The notes below the pieces were generated by a model, which was not told where the DNA came from, searched no databases, and saw only the letters and a program-made list of their open reading frames with translations. 64,000 bases of DNA from the NCBI GenBank assembly GCA_004352715.1, contig SCFE01000028.1, forward strand, positions 1,422,238-1,486,237. Direction: 5' to 3'. Numbering within the stretch: position 1 is the stretch's first letter; each line of letters starts with the position of its first letter. Of the stretch, positions 60,832 through 64,000 are shown in pieces. A program made the position numbers and the translations under genes. This stretch comes from Hofstenia miamia. Its lineage: Eukaryota > Xenacoelomorpha > Acoela.

Positions 60832-62338
60832 AGTCGATACAATGTTTAAAAAATAAATCCAGTGGACCCTCTCTAATACCAACGAGGTTCCTAAAACTCT
60901 CAGGTGACTTAATAGCTGAACCAATATGCTACATTTTAAATAATTGTATAAAACACTCCTTTTTTCCAGATGAATTAAAATTGGCAAATATAACACCATT
61001 ATTTAAAAGAAATGATCCCGAAGATTGCGAAAATTATAGACCCATTTCGATCACTTCTCCAATCAGCAAAATTTTTGAACGAATTCTTTTTAATCAAATT
61101 AACGAACATCTTTGTAAACATGATCTCTACTCCAAAACACAATATGGTTTTCGTAAAGGTATTTCTACGAGCGACGCTTTAATACAAGCTACAGAAAAAT
61201 GGCGATCAACAATAAATGATAATGAATACTCAGCAATTGCTTGCTTAGACCTCTCGAAAGCTTTCGATTCCATAGACCGCAGTATCTTACTACAAAAAAT
61301 TAAAATTCTAGGTTTTTCTAATGACAGCATAGGTCTTATCTCCAGTTACTTATACAATCGCATGCAAAGAGTTAAAATTAATGAATCTTTTTCAGATTGG
61401 GTATGCACTAAAAATGGGGTTCCACAGGGTACAATTTTGGGTCCGTTATTATTTAATATTTACATAAATGATTTGTCCGAGCAAGTAACATGTGACGTTA
61501 TACAATATGCAGATGACACAATATTATTTCATTCTAATAAATTTCCCGAAAAAGCGGTTCAAACTCTCGAAACAAACTGTGCTTCTCTTGCTAAATATTT
61601 TGCCTCTATAAAACTAAGAGTAAATCCACTAAAAACTCAATTCTGTATTGTTAAATCAAAAACTAAATCTACTGATACTTCAAGATACAAACTTAATTTC
61701 AACGGCATTCAAATAAAACAGGTTGAGTCTTTTAAGTACCTCGGAATAATTTTTGACATACATCTAAATTTTGAAGAGCAACTAAATCATGTTATTAGAA
61801 AAATGGCCATATCGATTAAAGCAATTAACTTAATTTCTCAAAAACTTCCAACTAAAGCAAAAATTCAATTAATATATGCTCTAATATTAAGTCATTTTAA
61901 CTATGCCAATATACTCTACACAGATATAAACCAAAAAATTCTCAGGAAATTCCAAGTCCAACTAAATTGGACTATCAAAGTAGCAGTAAATAATCATAGC
62001 TTTATTAAGAATAATGAATATAGAAAAATTTCAAAATTAATTCTACATTCACAATGTTACATCCATATAAATGTCTTAACGAAGTTTTTCAAAAAATAGT
62101 TAATAATACTTTCTCATATTACAAAAATGACTTTCTTGTTGCAAAATTAGTCAATAAAAAAAATAAAAGAACACACATAATTGAACCTATTAGGTATAAG
62201 AAGCGAATAATGAAAAATTCATTTCTAAACACAGCTATAAATATGTGGAATGAATTACCAAAATATATTAAACAAATAAGTAGATTAAAAAACTTTAAAA
62301 TGCATATTAAAAAACATTTTTGCACTTATAATATATAA
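60832..62338 (+). pseudogene. LINE reverse transcriptase, 5' truncated, one frameshift
   Basis: The frame is open from about 60832 without an ATG. It begins LKNKSSGPSLIPTRFLKLSG and IAEPICYILNNCIK, then FPDELKLANITPLFK and NYRPISITSPISKIFERI (motifs 0-1). IACLDLSKAFDSIDRS is motif A with the first Asp, GVPQGTILGPLLFNIYIND is motif B, and VIQYADDTILF is motif C with the catalytic Asp pair. ESFKYLGIIFDIHLNFEEQL and the tail follow to a stop at 62099; the last part (NTAINMWNELPKYIKQISRL) is in the next frame, ending 62338, so one shift lies near 62050-62090. Type is CR1/Jockey-like by these motifs. The endonuclease and ORF1 are absent. It is the best-preserved LINE gene in the window. Confidence 0.88.
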
Positions 62339-62524
62339 AAACTGAAATGGCGAGGTTATAAATTTTATGATTACTCTATTAATAGAAACTAGCAATCGTC
62401 ATAGCCCAAGTTAACCACATTTTTTCTGTAAATATTCGTTGTTTAGTTTTGCATTACTTTCTTGACGCTTTCAGAATTTGTTATAAGTATTTCTACTTAT
62501 TGTTAAAACAATTTCTGAATATAG
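62339..62524 (+). other. Probable 3' untranslated region of LINE
   Basis: AT-rich non-coding sequence between the last LINE stop and the (TTC)n tract. Confidence 0.5.
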
Positions 62525-62578
62525 ATTCTTCTTCTTCTTCTTCTTCTTCTTCTTCTTCTTCTTCTTCTTCTTCTTCTT
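62525..62578. repeat. (TTC)n microsatellite at gap edge
   Basis: About 18 TTC units running into 1000 N. Possibly the LINE's 3' tail. It yields false poly-Ser, poly-Glu and poly-Arg frames. Confidence 0.9.
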
Positions 62579-63578
62579 NNNNNNNNNNNNNNNNNNNNNN
62601 NNNNNNNNNNNNNNNNNNNNNNNNNNNNNNNNNNNNNNNNNNNNNNNNNNNNNNNNNNNNNNNNNNNNNNNNNNNNNNNNNNNNNNNNNNNNNNNNNNNN
62701 NNNNNNNNNNNNNNNNNNNNNNNNNNNNNNNNNNNNNNNNNNNNNNNNNNNNNNNNNNNNNNNNNNNNNNNNNNNNNNNNNNNNNNNNNNNNNNNNNNNN
62801 NNNNNNNNNNNNNNNNNNNNNNNNNNNNNNNNNNNNNNNNNNNNNNNNNNNNNNNNNNNNNNNNNNNNNNNNNNNNNNNNNNNNNNNNNNNNNNNNNNNN
62901 NNNNNNNNNNNNNNNNNNNNNNNNNNNNNNNNNNNNNNNNNNNNNNNNNNNNNNNNNNNNNNNNNNNNNNNNNNNNNNNNNNNNNNNNNNNNNNNNNNNN
63001 NNNNNNNNNNNNNNNNNNNNNNNNNNNNNNNNNNNNNNNNNNNNNNNNNNNNNNNNNNNNNNNNNNNNNNNNNNNNNNNNNNNNNNNNNNNNNNNNNNNN
63101 NNNNNNNNNNNNNNNNNNNNNNNNNNNNNNNNNNNNNNNNNNNNNNNNNNNNNNNNNNNNNNNNNNNNNNNNNNNNNNNNNNNNNNNNNNNNNNNNNNNN
63201 NNNNNNNNNNNNNNNNNNNNNNNNNNNNNNNNNNNNNNNNNNNNNNNNNNNNNNNNNNNNNNNNNNNNNNNNNNNNNNNNNNNNNNNNNNNNNNNNNNNN
63301 NNNNNNNNNNNNNNNNNNNNNNNNNNNNNNNNNNNNNNNNNNNNNNNNNNNNNNNNNNNNNNNNNNNNNNNNNNNNNNNNNNNNNNNNNNNNNNNNNNNN
63401 NNNNNNNNNNNNNNNNNNNNNNNNNNNNNNNNNNNNNNNNNNNNNNNNNNNNNNNNNNNNNNNNNNNNNNNNNNNNNNNNNNNNNNNNNNNNNNNNNNNN
63501 NNNNNNNNNNNNNNNNNNNNNNNNNNNNNNNNNNNNNNNNNNNNNNNNNNNNNNNNNNNNNNNNNNNNNNNNNNNNNN
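62579..63578. other. Assembly gap (1000 N)
   Basis: Round length suggests an unknown true size. Confidence 0.99.
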
Positions 63579-64000
63579 TGCTGGCAATTAAAGAGGGAAT
63601 CAACGCATGTTCATAAAAGGAAATCTCTGAAGACTGCCTTTTTTTTCTTCCATAGCTTTATTAGTTTATCAGCTATCCGCACCTGCTGCACATATTTACA
63701 AATCTGCAAAGATATATATACAATATTTACAATATACATATAGACATATTTACAAATTGACAATACGTACAACACAACAAGCAGGACACTTAAAAATAAA
63801 CTAAGCTACAAAATAAAAGTAGGTTAAAAATGCACAAGTATACACATGATATTTGCAATAAAAAGAATAAGTACAAGAATACTGCTAGAAATTTCACCAT
63901 ACATTAAATTTTTTTGAGGTGCCAAATATCTTTTGTTTGCTAAGTACATTATGCTTTAGTAGCTTTTTAAATAAGTTTAAATTTTTTGCTTTGCGGATGT
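63579..64000. other. AT-rich DNA, no gene seen
   Basis: Repeated TTTACAAAT and ATATACA words occur. On minus, AATAAAGC lies near 63655, which could be a polyadenylation signal of a retroelement 3' end running leftwards, but no coding block is recognisable before the window ends. Confidence 0.4.

Noticed and set aside
60830-60930. Extension of the Penelope frame beyond 60830 on minus
   Set aside because: The plus strand there clearly encodes the LINE block KSSGPSLIPTRFLKLSG, so the minus reading is a shadow.
62449-63603. Poly-Ser, poly-Glu and poly-Arg proteins
   Set aside because: They are the (TTC)n run plus the N gap in three frames.
1-64000. CRISPR arrays, operons, bacterial promoters or tRNA/rRNA genes
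   Set aside because: No regularly spaced repeats with unique spacers, no tRNA B-box within a cloverleaf context and no rRNA-like stretch were seen. The sequence is eukaryotic in character.

Overview
The window looks like one stretch of an AT-rich animal nuclear genome, most likely an invertebrate. The evidence is the very high A+T content judged by eye, many (TA)n microsatellites, standard-code open frames, and a mix of hAT, Tc1/mariner, non-LTR (LINE) and Penelope-like elements. I could not name the species. I found no convincing host protein-coding gene, tRNA or rRNA. Almost everything recognisable is a transposable element or its debris, and the rest is AT-rich intergenic DNA. The assembly is draft: 274, 548, 103, 21, 30, 252, 1000 and 1000 N gaps plus single-n joins, several flanked by duplicated contig ends.

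Layout. 0-10 kb: intergenic with diffuse repeats and a hAT-like non-autonomous element (9327-9757). 10.5-13.1 kb: poor-quality sequence with swollen homopolymers, a gap and a mariner transposase gene (minus), next to a decayed LINE 3' end (plus). 16.2-19.2 kb: a minus-strand LINE remnant and a 979 bp hAT-like element with a perfect 8 bp target duplication. 23.5-27.3 kb: another short hAT-like element, then an almost complete autonomous hAT (24511-27315) whose transposase has one visible frameshift. 27.3-32.4 kb: no recognisable genes.

32.5-39.3 kb is a nested cluster on the minus strand: a Tc1-like element with Sleeping Beauty-style paired terminal repeats; a LINE reverse transcriptase tail; a second Tc1-like element interrupted by a 994 bp hAT-like element with a perfect target duplication; then the 5' half of a LINE (PHD-finger ORF1 and endonuclease). 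The two LINE pieces may be one copy split by the second Tc1 element. 39.3-55.3 kb: mostly intergenic DNA, microsatellites and short tandem repeats, with one duplicated block that is probably an assembly artefact.

55.8-62.6 kb: a hAT-like element; a retroelement-type pseudogene split by a 248 bp MITE; a Penelope-like element (reverse transcriptase, linker, GIY-YIG nuclease and a hammerhead-like motif); and a 5'-truncated LINE that meets the Penelope element head to head. Autonomous hAT and Tc1/mariner genes are present beside short non-autonomous hAT-like copies, but whether the local hAT transposase mobilised those copies is not shown by the sequence.
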